Shown: positions 42,842 to 51,980, numbered from the stretch's first letter. The stretch: DNA of 64,000 bases from COE1 sp949066965 (GCA_949066965.1 CARTDA010000002.1:1-64000); one strand, 5' to 3'. Numbers and translations: made by a program. The notes: generated by a model not told the origin, from the letters alone.

Positions 42842-43954
42842 TTAATATGCACGGCCATCCAGTACTTCCTGGCTCATTGTTACTGCATATTTGCTTGTGA
42901 TGCCCGGTGCCACGAACGCTTCATCGACAACGAGTGTCCATGCATCAACTGCCTCGCCTGCCTGTAATTTCTTGATAACGTCCTCTGCGAAGCCTGCCTG
43001 GAGAGGATTACACTCTACGTTACAGGTAATCTTTCCGTCAAGTGTATACTGAAGTCCGTCATGTGTTGCGTCGAAGGAAATAATCGTCACATCACCGTCA
43101 ACGCCATACGTAATACCAGCTGCATCCATCGCATCCATTGCACCGTATGCCTCGTTGTCGTTCTGGCACACTACAACGTTGAAATCACTGTAAGACTTAA
43201 TGAATGACTCCATAACTTCCTGTCCGCCTGCCTGTGTGAAGTCACCGGACTGGGAATCAAGAACCTTCCAGTTCGAATTCTGTGAAACGATATTGTTAAA
43301 GCCCTCTGTACGTCCAAGTGTCGCAGATGCGCCTACGGATCCCTCGATTACGAGGATGTTTGCGTCCTCGCCGTTTAAGTACTCAGCAAGCCAGTTTCCT
43401 GCTGCCTCGCCCTCGGCTACCATGTCACAGCCAAGCGCTGTCGTGTAGAGTGAAGGGTCTGCATCCACTGCACGGTCTACGATAAGTACCGGAATGCCTG
43501 CATCCTTTGCTTCCTGAAGAACGGTATCCCATCCTGCGGACTGAATCGGTGCGATACAGATGTAATCCAGTTCCTGCTCGATAAATCCACGGACGGTTTC
43601 AATCTGGACTGCATGGTCATTATCGCAGTCTACAAAAGATAATTCATAGCCGTTTGCCGCGCTGAAGGTATCCTGATAATTCTTAGTGTTTGCTGCACGC
43701 CAGTCAGACTCATGACCAACCTGTGCAAATCCCACACTGATGGTTCCGCCGTCTGCTGCCGGAGCGGGCGCCTCTGCCTGACTTTCTGCCGGTGCCTCTG
43801 CCTGGCTCTCCGCCGGTGCAGGCTCTGCCTCCTGCTTCTCTGCCGGTGCCGGTTCCTGATTTGCCGCCGGGGCATCAGAGCCTGAGTTTCCGCAAGCTGT
43901 AAGGCTGGCAACTGTCATTGCTGCAACGAGTAACGATACGACTTTTTTCTTCAT
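42842..43954 (-). CDS. sugar ABC transporter substrate-binding lipoprotein, YtfQ-like
   Basis: 370 residues. Lipoprotein signal MKKKVVSLLVAAMTVASLTAC with the lipid-bearing cysteine at 21, then a Pro/Ala/Glu linker (residues 27-68) and a type 1 periplasmic-binding domain starting ISVGFAQVGHESDWRAANTK, the YtfQ signature. It is the first gene of the ABC operon, with a strong ribosome site (AGGGAGG) and a terminator behind it. It is clearly paralogous to the binding protein encoded in the sensor operon at 47223-48275. Confidence 0.92.
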   Translation of the reverse strand: MKKKVVSLLVAAMTVASLTACGNSGSDAPAANQEPAPAEKQEAEPAPAESQAEAPAESQAEAPAPAADGGTISVGFAQVGHESDWRAANTKNYQDTFSAANGYELSFVDCDNDHAVQIETVRGFIEQELDYICIAPIQSAGWDTVLQEAKDAGIPVLIVDRAVDADPSLYTTALGCDMVAEGEAAGNWLAEYLNGEDANILVIEGSVGASATLGRTEGFNNIVSQNSNWKVLDSQSGDFTQAGGQEVMESFIKSYSDFNVVVCQNDNEAYGAMDAMDAAGITYGVDGDVTIISFDATHDGLQYTLDGKITCNVECNPLQAGFAEDVIKKLQAGEAVDAWTLVVDEAFVAPGITSKYAVTMSQEVLDGRAY

Positions 43955-44044
43955 TTTTGTTTCCTCCCTAAATCTTGATTTTGTCAGAAGCTTTCCTGTT
44001 TCTGTAAAATAATTTTAACGCTTTTTAATTTGTTAATCAACCGC

Positions 44045-44073
44045 ATTTTGTGCACCTTATATAATTTTGTGCA
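44045..44073. promoter_or_regulatory. direct-repeat operator candidate
   Basis: ATTTTGTGCA occurs twice, 19 bases apart (44045-44054 and 44064-44073), on either side of a -10-like box for the leftward binding-protein gene. Two sites on the same DNA face suit a dimeric regulator, most simply the GntR/AraR-like protein encoded next to it or the AraC-type response regulator. Confidence 0.4.
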
Positions 44074-44372
44074 AGTAAACAATACAAATTTATACACTTT
44101 TCTTATATATCAGGAATGAATTTTATATATAGTGGTGAATATTTTACGATTTTGTTCAATATTCTATGATTTTCAGAAAAAAAAGAGGTATTTTTGACAA
44201 TATTTGGATGCCTGACTCACCATAAGCTATTATAAATTTGAACAAATTATAAATAAACCTTGAATATTTTAAGCAATATGTGAATGAAATGGGAAGATTT
44301 TTACTTTTCTGATGTCTTCCAGTCGAAAAATAGATGCACAAACAAGACCTGCAAAGAGAAAAAGTCAAAGGA

Positions 44373-44401
44373 TTGCTGTATGACACACATTATGATAAAA
44401 T
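44373..44401 (+). promoter_or_regulatory. sigma-A promoter of the GntR/AraR-like gene
   Basis: TTGCTG (44373-44378), a 17-base spacer and TAAAAT (44396-44401), about 57 bases before the start codon. Confidence 0.55.
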
Positions 44402-44458
44402 AAGGAATGATTTACGGAAATTTTTATCCGGAAAATAACCAGAAAAGGAATCCTGCCC

Positions 44459-45556
44459 ATGTCTGCAAAATACATACAGCTCGCAAACCAGCTCAGAAGC
44501 TTAATTGAACAAAACCTGGAATCCGGTGCTGCTTACCGGCTTCCGACAGAGACGGCGCTCTGCCAGACGTACCATGTCAGCCGCCAGACGGTCAGAAAGG
44601 CGCTCTCCGTGCTCGAGGCGGAGCATTTGATAAAAAAGCGCCAGGGCAGCGGCTCATACGCTGTCGGAAATCTGCGGCGCGATGGTGCCAGCCAGATTGC
44701 CATTCTGGTTCATTCCAATACAGAGTACATTTATCCGAGGCTTCTTGCGGACTTATGTGGCACCTTGCAGAAGCACGGATTTTCGTGGACGGTCTATGTC
44801 ACGGAGAACCAAATCGCCAGGGAACGGGAAATTCTTGCGTTTTTGTTGGAAAATCGGGACAATCCTGTGCGCGGAATTGTAAGTGAGGGCTGCAAGACCA
44901 GCTTTCCGACGCCGAACCATGACCTGTACAGTCGTCTGGCGCAAAGCGGGATCCCCATCCTGTTTTTCCGGGGAAGCTATCAAAACCTGCCCGACTTTCC
45001 TTTTGTAAAAGACCCAGACTGCGAAGGGGGCTATGCGCTGGGGCAGCATCTTGTCTCCCTTGGACACCAGGCAATTGGCGGTATCTTCAGGACTGATGAT
45101 GCACAGTGTGTTGAGCAGCGCACCGGTCTGCTCTTGGCCCTGCGGGACGCGCAGCTTTTGTCCTGCGAGGATGGCATCTGCGGCTTTGACACATACCAGC
45201 TCACAGCGTTGCGGAAAGAGCAGGACACCGGCTTCCTGTCCGGGTTCCTTGACAGACAGCTGAAGAATATGACTGCCATTGTCTGCTGCGACGACGAGAT
45301 TGCCTACTGGCTGATGAAGGAGCTGACCCGCAGGAAAGTGAGTGTCCCCGATGATGTCAGCGTGGTCTGTTTCGACTGCTCTTATCTTGGCGATTTGTCC
45401 TCCGTACCGATTACATCCTACACTCAGGCAGAGCACGATATCGGCACGGCCGCCGCCGAGTCAATCCTGAAATTAATCAGCGGAAAAACTATTACCCCCA
45501 AAAGACTGCCGTGGCAGCTTGTGATGAAACGCAGCGCCGGTTCGCCGCCCGCATGA
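44459..45556 (+). CDS. GntR-type HTH regulator with LacI-like effector domain (AraR type)
   Basis: 365 residues. The N-terminal GntR winged helix (YRLPTETALCQTYHVSRQTV; RKALSVLEAEHLIKKRQGSG) is joined to a periplasmic-binding-protein-like domain from about residue 78 (QIAILVHSNTEYIYPRLLAD). This is the build of AraR, the arabinose repressor of Bacillus. It lies divergent from the sugar ABC operon, which it probably controls. AAGGAA precedes the ATG. Convergent with the response-regulator gene. Confidence 0.87.
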   Translation: MSAKYIQLANQLRSLIEQNLESGAAYRLPTETALCQTYHVSRQTVRKALSVLEAEHLIKKRQGSGSYAVGNLRRDGASQIAILVHSNTEYIYPRLLADLCGTLQKHGFSWTVYVTENQIAREREILAFLLENRDNPVRGIVSEGCKTSFPTPNHDLYSRLAQSGIPILFFRGSYQNLPDFPFVKDPDCEGGYALGQHLVSLGHQAIGGIFRTDDAQCVEQRTGLLLALRDAQLLSCEDGICGFDTYQLTALRKEQDTGFLSGFLDRQLKNMTAIVCCDDEIAYWLMKELTRRKVSVPDDVSVVCFDCSYLGDLSSVPITSYTQAEHDIGTAAAESILKLISGKTITPKRLPWQLVMKRSAGSPPA

Positions 45557-45569
45557 ATTCATGCAATTC

Positions 45570-47189
45570 TCATTTTCCATTCCGGTACTCCCTCGGCGTA
45601 CAGCCTACGGTCTTTTTGAATACAAAACTAAAATAGTGCGGGTCTTTATACCCTACCTCCCCCGCAATCTCACTGGAATGCAGCTGCGTCTGGACGAGGA
45701 GCTTCTTTGCCTTCTCCATACGCTTTTTGGTGACATACTCGATAAAGGTCATCTGCATTTCCTGACTGAATATACTGCTGAAATAATTGCCGCTGACACC
45801 GATGGCACCCGCCACGCTGTTCAGTGAAAGCGACTCATCACTGAAATTTTCCTCAATGTATTTCAAGCCCTTTTTGAGCACGCGCTTCCCCTGGTTATCA
45901 CTCTCCCTGTCGCGCAGTGCAAGCGCACATTCCAGAAGCTCCTGCATATATGCGTCAATACTGCCGCCGCTGCCGGATGCCCCGCGCACCTTGGCATCAT
46001 CATCCTCCGGCAGAAAATCCTGCTGGCTCACGCCGAGCATTTCCACATAGTGAATGACCGTAAACCGTATGTTTAGCAGCAGATAGTCGCGGAACAGGCG
46101 CGATTCCAGCGCATCCTTTACACCCGCGAGGTAGCCGTTCACAAAGTCCATGATTTCTTCCTGTTTGCCTTCCCGCAAAAATCCATGAATGATATCCGGA
46201 CTGACCTTCGCGCTGTCCACCGACGCAAAACTTTTCAAATCCTTTCCCGGCAGCAGCTCCTCCGCATCCTTTTGTGTAAGAATATGGCGCTGCGGGCTGA
46301 AAAAACGGTACGCAAGGATGTGGCTCACTTTCGTATAGCATTCCGGCAGCAGCGAAAGCCGCTCCACCGGCTCCCCCACTGCCACATACCACTCCATGGA
46401 ACACGCTTCCTGCAGGCAGATTTTTTCAATACTGCGGACACACGCCTCCCGCAGCTCCTCCATCTGATCGGATTCGCCCTTGATCAGGACACCGTATAAA
46501 CTGATGTTCCACTGGAAAATCAGATACGCCGGAAATCGCATAAAGTACCGGAACAATGCCTCTCGCACCTGTTCCATGCCTTCCGGCTCCTGCATCGCGT
46601 GTTCCGGATTTTGCCGCTTTACCTGTAAGCTCAGCAGTACGAGATTATAGCAGGGTCCGTCCAAATCCAGCGAGATCTTTGCAGCCTCCTCATAAATCTG
46701 CTGGACGGAAAACACACCGCCAAACACTTTTTCAAGGAAGCTCCTCCGGGCGTAATTTTCATACTCCTTCATCTCATTCTGGAATGTTTCCAGATAGTTC
46801 TTCTGCTCCTGTTCCGTCTCAATCTTTTCCCGAATCTCGAGAAGCACCTTGCGCAGCGTGCCTTTTGTGATGGGCTTGAGGAGGTACTGCTCCACGCCGA
46901 CACGGATTGCCTGCTGTGCATACTCAAACTCGTCATATCCGCTGATAATGACAATCTTCATCTCCGGGATTTCCTGTGTCACAATCCTGCTGAGCGCAAG
47001 CCCGTCCATAAACGGCATCTTGATATCCGTGATGAGGACATCCGGACGAATTTTCCGAATCATCGGCAGCGCCATCTCCCCGTCACTCGCCTCTCCTGTA
47101 AACTGATATCCGTACTCCTGCCATGGAATATTGTTTTTCAGTCCTTCCCTGACAATGCTTTCATCCTCCACCAAAAATACTTTTAACAT
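45570..47189 (-). CDS. AraC-type (YesN-like) response regulator
   Basis: 539 residues. Receiver domain at 1-120 with acidic pair VEDESI, phosphoacceptor in DVLITDIKMP and conserved lysine LLKPITKG. A middle domain of about 280 residues follows, and a C-terminal AraC double helix-turn-helix (LNSVAGAIGVSGNYFSSIFS; SSEIAGEVGYKDPHYFSFVF). It is the third gene after the kinase and the anchored sugar-binding protein, so it is the output of that sensor set and most likely activates the nearby ABC transporter operon. Confidence 0.92.
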   Translation of the reverse strand: MLKVFLVEDESIVREGLKNNIPWQEYGYQFTGEASDGEMALPMIRKIRPDVLITDIKMPFMDGLALSRIVTQEIPEMKIVIISGYDEFEYAQQAIRVGVEQYLLKPITKGTLRKVLLEIREKIETEQEQKNYLETFQNEMKEYENYARRSFLEKVFGGVFSVQQIYEEAAKISLDLDGPCYNLVLLSLQVKRQNPEHAMQEPEGMEQVREALFRYFMRFPAYLIFQWNISLYGVLIKGESDQMEELREACVRSIEKICLQEACSMEWYVAVGEPVERLSLLPECYTKVSHILAYRFFSPQRHILTQKDAEELLPGKDLKSFASVDSAKVSPDIIHGFLREGKQEEIMDFVNGYLAGVKDALESRLFRDYLLLNIRFTVIHYVEMLGVSQQDFLPEDDDAKVRGASGSGGSIDAYMQELLECALALRDRESDNQGKRVLKKGLKYIEENFSDESLSLNSVAGAIGVSGNYFSSIFSQEMQMTFIEYVTKKRMEKAKKLLVQTQLHSSEIAGEVGYKDPHYFSFVFKKTVGCTPREYRNGK

Positions 47190-47222
47190 TTGTTTTCCCT
47201 CTTTTGATATCCGTTCATCCGA

Positions 47223-48275
47223 TTAATATTTCCTGTCTTCCAGAAATGCCGTGGCGTTTTCCTTCGTAAATACCACTTCCTCCACGACATAGTACTTCTC
47301 CACCGTCTCTCCGTTTTCAAGCTTTTGTATGATTTCATCGACATAAGCGCCCTGCACCGGATTGCACTCCACATCGACATTGATTCGCCCCTCTTTGACC
47401 AGCTCCAGCGCGTCCCGTGTCGCATCAAACGAAATGACCGTCACGTCACCGCCTTCCCCAAAGCTGACACCGGCTTCCTGCATCGCCTCGATGGCACCCA
47501 TCGTCATGTCGTCATTCTGCGAGATGAGCACATCCATCTCAGGGTAGCGCCGCAGCACACTGCGCATCACTTCCTTTGCCTTGTTCGCCGTAAATTCTGC
47601 CGTGACGGATTCAAGGATATGCCAGTTCCCATGCTGTGCTGCAATCTCGCCAAGCCCTTTTGTCCTGCCAATTTCTGCCGTGGAACCGACGGTTCCCCTC
47701 AGGACGACAATATTGACTTCCTCCGACTGTCGCTGCTCCTGTTCCAGATACGTTTCCAGCCATCTGCCTGCCTTTCTTCCCTCCTCCCTTGCATCCGTTC
47801 CAATCCATGCCGTGTAGAGCGAGTCATCCTGCACATTGACCATACGGTCCGTGACAATCACTGGAATTCCCGCACTTTTTGCCTCCTGCAGCACTGTGTC
47901 CCAGCCGTCCTCGATCACCGGTGCAAACACGATATAGTCAACCCGCTGGGAGATAAAGCTGCGGATTGCCTTGATCTGGTTTTCCTGCATCTGTCTGGCA
48001 TTGTTAAAAATCAGGAAATAGCCTGCATCTTTCGTGAGCGCCTGCTGTATGGACGCAGTGTGCGCCGTGCGCCAGCCCGATTCACTGCCCAGCTGGGAAA
48101 AGCCAACCACAGTCAAATCCTCCTCCGTGCGGACAGGAATCTGTTCTATTTTTATGTCAAATCCCCGAAAAAGGCTGTATCCGATAAACAAAAGCGGAAC
48201 GATGCAGAGCAGCATGATGCATATGCCCACATGTCCAAAAATCATCTCTTTCCCTATTTCTGATGCCTTTTTCAT
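47223..48275 (-). CDS. membrane-anchored sugar-binding protein of the sensor operon
   Basis: 350 residues. A single N-terminal membrane helix (GICIMLLCIVPLLFIGYSLF) without lipobox, then a type 1 sugar-binding domain with VVGFSQLGSESGWRTAHTAS and VECNPVQGAYVDEIIQKLEN, matching the YtfQ-like transport protein at 42842 in the same places. Its ATG overlaps the kinase stop by four bases, so the two are translationally coupled. Probably an accessory sugar receptor that touches the kinase outside the membrane rather than a transport component. Confidence 0.88.
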   Translation of the reverse strand: MKKASEIGKEMIFGHVGICIMLLCIVPLLFIGYSLFRGFDIKIEQIPVRTEEDLTVVGFSQLGSESGWRTAHTASIQQALTKDAGYFLIFNNARQMQENQIKAIRSFISQRVDYIVFAPVIEDGWDTVLQEAKSAGIPVIVTDRMVNVQDDSLYTAWIGTDAREEGRKAGRWLETYLEQEQRQSEEVNIVVLRGTVGSTAEIGRTKGLGEIAAQHGNWHILESVTAEFTANKAKEVMRSVLRRYPEMDVLISQNDDMTMGAIEAMQEAGVSFGEGGDVTVISFDATRDALELVKEGRINVDVECNPVQGAYVDEIIQKLENGETVEKYYVVEEVVFTKENATAFLEDRKY

Positions 48276-49825
48276 ACACACTCCCCTTTTCCATCCTCCG
48301 CACTGTCAGCCTGCCTGCTCTCCCGCAGCAATTCTTTCGCCTGCGGCTCACTGAATTTCACGGCAGGGATGACAATACTGACCTTTGTGCCTGCACCTTT
48401 TTCCGACTCAATCGTCATACCATACTCCATGCCAAAATTCATGCGAATCCGCTCATTCACATTCGCCAGTCCGAATCCCTTTTCCGTCTCCTTGCATGGT
48501 TTCGCAATCTCTGCCCGCAGCCGTTTTAACTCGTCTGCATCCATTCCGGCTCCGTTGTCCCGCACACAGAGCAGAATCGTGTCCTCCCCCGGCGAAGCGC
48601 CACGCTGCAGCACGCCGGTGACCCATATTTTTCCTTTTGCGCGTTTGTACTTAATCCCATGGTACAAGGAATTTTCGACAATCGGCTGCAAGGTCAGCTT
48701 CAATATCTTATACGCATACAGCTCTGGCGGAATAGCGATTTCATAGTCCAGGATGTCCTGGTAACGCACCTGCTGGATTTCAAGATAGCCGCGGATGTGC
48801 TCCTTTTCCTCCCGTATCGAGATGGTTTCCTTTCCCTTGCTCAGCACCAGCCGGAAAAACTCCGAGAGCGCCACGACGACATCCACTGCCTTGTCGGGGT
48901 CGTCGCCCTCAATCAGCCATACAATGGTGTCAAGCGTATTGTACAGGAAATGCGGGTTAATCTGCTCCTGCAAAAGACGCAGCTCCGCATGGCGCATCTT
49001 GCGCTCATCCTCCTTAATCTGTTTCACCATCACCTCCAGATTTTCCGACATGTCATTCACACTGTCCGAGAGCACCTCCAGCTCATCCTCTGTCTGCACC
49101 CGCGCACGGTCCGAGAAATTGCCCTCCGCAATCCTGCTCGTAATGCCGCACAGCTCCTGAATCGGCCTGGTGATGCTGTTGAGTATCGCGCTGGTTATCA
49201 GAATCACCGCGGCCACAATGCAGCCCCCGAGCAGAATGCTGACGATGATAACGCGCTCCACTTCTTTGTTTAACTGTATTTTTAACTGCTCAATGCTTTT
49301 CGTCTGATAATAAATATAGTACTGGATATCGTCCTGTATCAGCTCTGTCAGGATATAAATGTCATTGTACAGCATGTCGATATTTTTCTCATACTGCCCC
49401 TGTGCCTCCTGGTTTGCCTTGATATCATCCACGCGGTCCCTCAGTGTATCGACATTGCGCAGAAGGCTTTGCAGCCAGACACGGCTTTCCCGGTCAGTTG
49501 TCATGGCAAGCAGATTATTGCTCTCCGTGCGCAGTTCGTCAATGAGCTTGTAGGGATCCTTAAGCGTCCCATCCTCCTCTATTGTGCCAAAAGTAATGTT
49601 GTTGCTGACGACCAGCTTGTATAGGCTCTCGTCCATCTCCTCCTTGAAGTTGATGTTGTAGGCATTGGCAAGCAGCATGCTGTTCACAATCTGGTCGTAG
49701 GCACGGCTGTAGTTTACGAGCGCCAGAATCAGATAGATTGCCACATAAAGTATCGGCACCATAGCAACCAGCACCAGGACAATCAGTTTATTTTTCAGGG
49801 GATATTTTATCTTTTCCGTTTTCAT
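48272..49825 (-). CDS. sensor histidine kinase, YesM/LytS-like (HisKA_7TM-less, HAMP type)
   Basis: 517 residues. Membrane helices at about 15-37 and 195-218 enclose an extracytoplasmic helical domain. A HAMP linker follows (ITRPIQELCGITSRIAEGNF), then the His_kinase domain with phosphohistidine in EQINPHFLYNTLDTIVWL and the ATP-binding G boxes VRDNGAGM and GFGLANVNERI. The start at 49825 has AAGGA upstream; the in-frame ATG 10 codons earlier is not used. First gene of the operon. Confidence 0.92.
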   Translation of the reverse strand: MKTEKIKYPLKNKLIVLVLVAMVPILYVAIYLILALVNYSRAYDQIVNSMLLANAYNINFKEEMDESLYKLVVSNNITFGTIEEDGTLKDPYKLIDELRTESNNLLAMTTDRESRVWLQSLLRNVDTLRDRVDDIKANQEAQGQYEKNIDMLYNDIYILTELIQDDIQYYIYYQTKSIEQLKIQLNKEVERVIIVSILLGGCIVAAVILITSAILNSITRPIQELCGITSRIAEGNFSDRARVQTEDELEVLSDSVNDMSENLEVMVKQIKEDERKMRHAELRLLQEQINPHFLYNTLDTIVWLIEGDDPDKAVDVVVALSEFFRLVLSKGKETISIREEKEHIRGYLEIQQVRYQDILDYEIAIPPELYAYKILKLTLQPIVENSLYHGIKYKRAKGKIWVTGVLQRGASPGEDTILLCVRDNGAGMDADELKRLRAEIAKPCKETEKGFGLANVNERIRMNFGMEYGMTIESEKGAGTKVSIVIPAVKFSEPQAKELLRESRQADSAEDGKGECV

Positions 49826-49936
49826 GCTTGATTCCTTCTCAATGAAAATAGCCATGTTGCATCTTACAGCTATGATTATATCATAATATAACTTTTCCTG
49901 ACAACATTCGCATTCTTCCTCTGCATGGGGCTATAT

Positions 49937-49977
49937 ATGAAAAACCTTGATTTTTCCGCAAAATCAAGGTTTTTCAT
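49937..49977 (-). terminator. terminator of the ptsI operon
   Basis: ATGAAAAACCTTGATTTT and AAAATCAAGGTTTTTCAT form an 18-bp stem with a 5-base loop after ptsI. The outer side (49915-49932) is identical over 18 bases to 5878-5895 beside the XRE terminator. Confidence 0.7.
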
Positions 49978-50012
49978 ATGCATCCCAATTTAGGACTTCC
50001 TATTTGCAGGCG

Positions 50013-51647
50013 CTATATCGCCCGCACCTTTTCCCGCACCTTCAGTACCATGGGCGGCGCCACGGACAATTCGTCCACACCCATATTCACAAAGGTTTCC
50101 GTAAGCGCCATATCCGCGCCGAGCTCACCGCAGATTCCTGCCCATTTCCCGCACTTGTGCGCGTTGTCGACCACCATCTGGATCATGCGCAGGACTGCCC
50201 TGTGGTGCGGATTGTAAAAATCCTCGAGCCGCCGGTTCTGCCTGTCAATCGCAAGCGTGTACTGTGTCAGGTCGTTCGTTCCAATGCTGAAGAAATCAAC
50301 CAGCTGTGCAAGCTCATCACTGATCATCACCGCCGCCGGCGTCTCAATCATGATGCCCTGCTCCGGTATGCGGTACGGTATCCGTACCTGCTTGAGCTCC
50401 TCCTCCACTTCCGCGACAATCGCATAAATCTGCCGCACTTCCTCAGCCGAGATTATCATCGGATACATGATGGAAAGGTTCCCATACACTGCCGCCCGCA
50501 GCAGCGCCCGCAGCTGCGTCTTGAAAATATCCGGCTGTTTTATGCAGATGCGGATTGCCCGATACCCCAGCGCCGGATTGTCCTCCTTTCCCAGCCCGAA
50601 ATAGTCTGCCTGTTTATCGGCGCCAATGTCGAGTGTCCTGATGATGACTTTTTTCTGTCCCATCATCTGCACGACCTGTTTATACGCCTGGAACTGTTCC
50701 TCCTCCGATGGGAAATCCTCCCGCCCCAGATACAGGAACTCACTGCGGAAGAGTCCGATTCCGCCAGCGTCATTTTCCAGCACGTACCCGACATCACTGA
50801 CGCTGCCGATATTGGCATAGATATTGATTGTCCTGCCGTCATGCGTCTCGTTCTTCTTTCCCTTTAATTCCTGTAACAGACGCAGTTTTTCCTGCTCACC
50901 TGCAATCTTTTTTTCCGCCTCGCTGTACTGGAATTCTGTCGGCTCGAAAATCACTTCCCCTGCTGTCCCGTCCACTATCGCAGTCATTCCTGTACTGATT
51001 TCATTTAAATCCATCTGCACGCCAATCAGCGCCGGGATGTTCATCATGCGGGCAAGGATTGCCGTGTGGGAATTGGTGGAGCCATGTACGGTCACAAAAG
51101 CCAGTATCTTTTTCTTATTCATCTGTACCGTCTCGCTTGGACTTAAATCATCCGCCACAATAACAGAAGGCTCCATGGCAGAGAAGTCCGCACTACCCTG
51201 ACCAGACAGGTTTCGAACCAGACGTGCGGAAATGTCCTTCACGTCCGCTGCGCGCGCCTGCATATACTCATCCTCCATGCCTGCAAACATGGCTGCAAAA
51301 TTATCTCCCGTGATTGCAGCCGCGTACTCTGCATTCACCATTTCCGTCCGTATCACATGGCAGATGGCATCCAGATAATCCTCATCCTCCAGCACCATCT
51401 GGTGCACCTCGAAAATGGCGGCGCTGGACTCGCCAACCTCCTTTACAGCCTTGTCATAGAGCGCCGCGAGCTGTTGTTTTGATGCCTCAGCCGCCCTCTG
51501 CATCCGCTCTATTTCAGACTCCGGATTTTCCACCCTTTTCCTTCTAATCTGCTCCTGATCCTTGCGCAGAACCAGCACTTTTCCCATCGTTATGCCATTG
51601 TACACTGTTTTCCCCGAAAATTTTTTCCCTGAAAATTCCTCTGCCAT
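50013..51647 (-). CDS. ptsI: phosphoenolpyruvate-protein phosphotransferase (enzyme I)
   Basis: 544 residues, close to the usual 570. Enzyme I of the sugar PTS: takes phosphate from PEP and gives it to HPr. The phosphohistidine is H194 in TVHGSTNSHTAILARM. The PEP-binding barrel has LFRSEFLYLGRE, FSIGTNDLTQYTLAIDR and the catalytic cysteine region WAGICGELGAD. Ribosome site GGGAGG. It follows the interrupted HPr gene and fruK. If this is the only enzyme I of the organism, a working HPr must exist elsewhere. Confidence 0.94.
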   Translation of the reverse strand: MAEEFSGKKFSGKTVYNGITMGKVLVLRKDQEQIRRKRVENPESEIERMQRAAEASKQQLAALYDKAVKEVGESSAAIFEVHQMVLEDEDYLDAICHVIRTEMVNAEYAAAITGDNFAAMFAGMEDEYMQARAADVKDISARLVRNLSGQGSADFSAMEPSVIVADDLSPSETVQMNKKKILAFVTVHGSTNSHTAILARMMNIPALIGVQMDLNEISTGMTAIVDGTAGEVIFEPTEFQYSEAEKKIAGEQEKLRLLQELKGKKNETHDGRTINIYANIGSVSDVGYVLENDAGGIGLFRSEFLYLGREDFPSEEEQFQAYKQVVQMMGQKKVIIRTLDIGADKQADYFGLGKEDNPALGYRAIRICIKQPDIFKTQLRALLRAAVYGNLSIMYPMIISAEEVRQIYAIVAEVEEELKQVRIPYRIPEQGIMIETPAAVMISDELAQLVDFFSIGTNDLTQYTLAIDRQNRRLEDFYNPHHRAVLRMIQMVVDNAHKCGKWAGICGELGADMALTETFVNMGVDELSVAPPMVLKVREKVRAI

Positions 51648-51676
51648 ATCCTACCTCCCAGTACCGCACAGATTTT

Positions 51677-51934
51677 CTATAAATTCTCCTTTAAAAATGC
51701 CTCCAATGCCGCTGCCGCAGCATCTTCATTGTCTCGCTCTACCTGTACAGTGATTTCCATTCCCTGCTTCACGCCAAGTCCCATCAGCCCGAATACCTTT
51801 TATGCATCCGCTTTCTTACCCTCTTTGATGACGGACGCTGATGATGTATAGGACTTTGCCAGTTTTACCAGTTCTCCCGCCGGACGCGCGTGGATTCCTT
51901 CCTTATCGGTGATGACATATGCAAAATCCTTCAT
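51677..51934 (-). pseudogene. HPr-like phosphocarrier gene with in-frame TAA at codon 45
   Basis: The 86-codon frame starts ATG (51934) after AAAGGAAAG and encodes a complete HPr fold: the phospho-histidine is in EGIHARPAGE and the end is LEAFLKENL. Codon 45 is TAA (51802-51800), between KKADA and KVFGLMGLGVKQG, where lysine (AAA) is expected; a single A-to-T change explains it. Both sides keep the frame and good HPr sequence, so the lesion is recent or an error. The position equivalent to regulatory Ser46 is Lys. It lies between fruK and ptsI, 29 bases before ptsI. Confidence 0.8.
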
Positions 51935-51980
51935 ATTTATTCTTTCCTTTCTTATCTTTATTATAAACCTTTTGGATTTC

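Larger units (their letters stand above)
43955..44458. other. divergent control region between ABC operon and GntR gene
   Basis: AT-rich and without genes. A direct repeat ATTTTGTGCA lies at 44045-44054 and 44064-44073, and the GntR promoter is at 44373-44401. The leftward promoter is not clear; a TATAAG near 44055-44060 (minus strand) between the direct repeats may be its -10 box. TTAAAAAGCGTTAAAA (minus strand, about 44008-44023) faintly resembles a CcpA cre site. Confidence 0.5.

Noticed and set aside
39054..43954. Firm assignment to galactofuranose or fructose uptake
   Set aside because: The gene set matches YtfQ-YtfR-YtfT-YjfF, but related transporters carry fructose, arabinose or other sugars, and ligand residues cannot be judged from sequence alone.
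51800..51802. Recoding of the TAA in the HPr gene as an unusual amino acid
   Set aside because: Known recoding to selenocysteine or pyrrolysine uses TGA or TAG, and no signal for TAA readthrough is visible; mutation or error is simpler.
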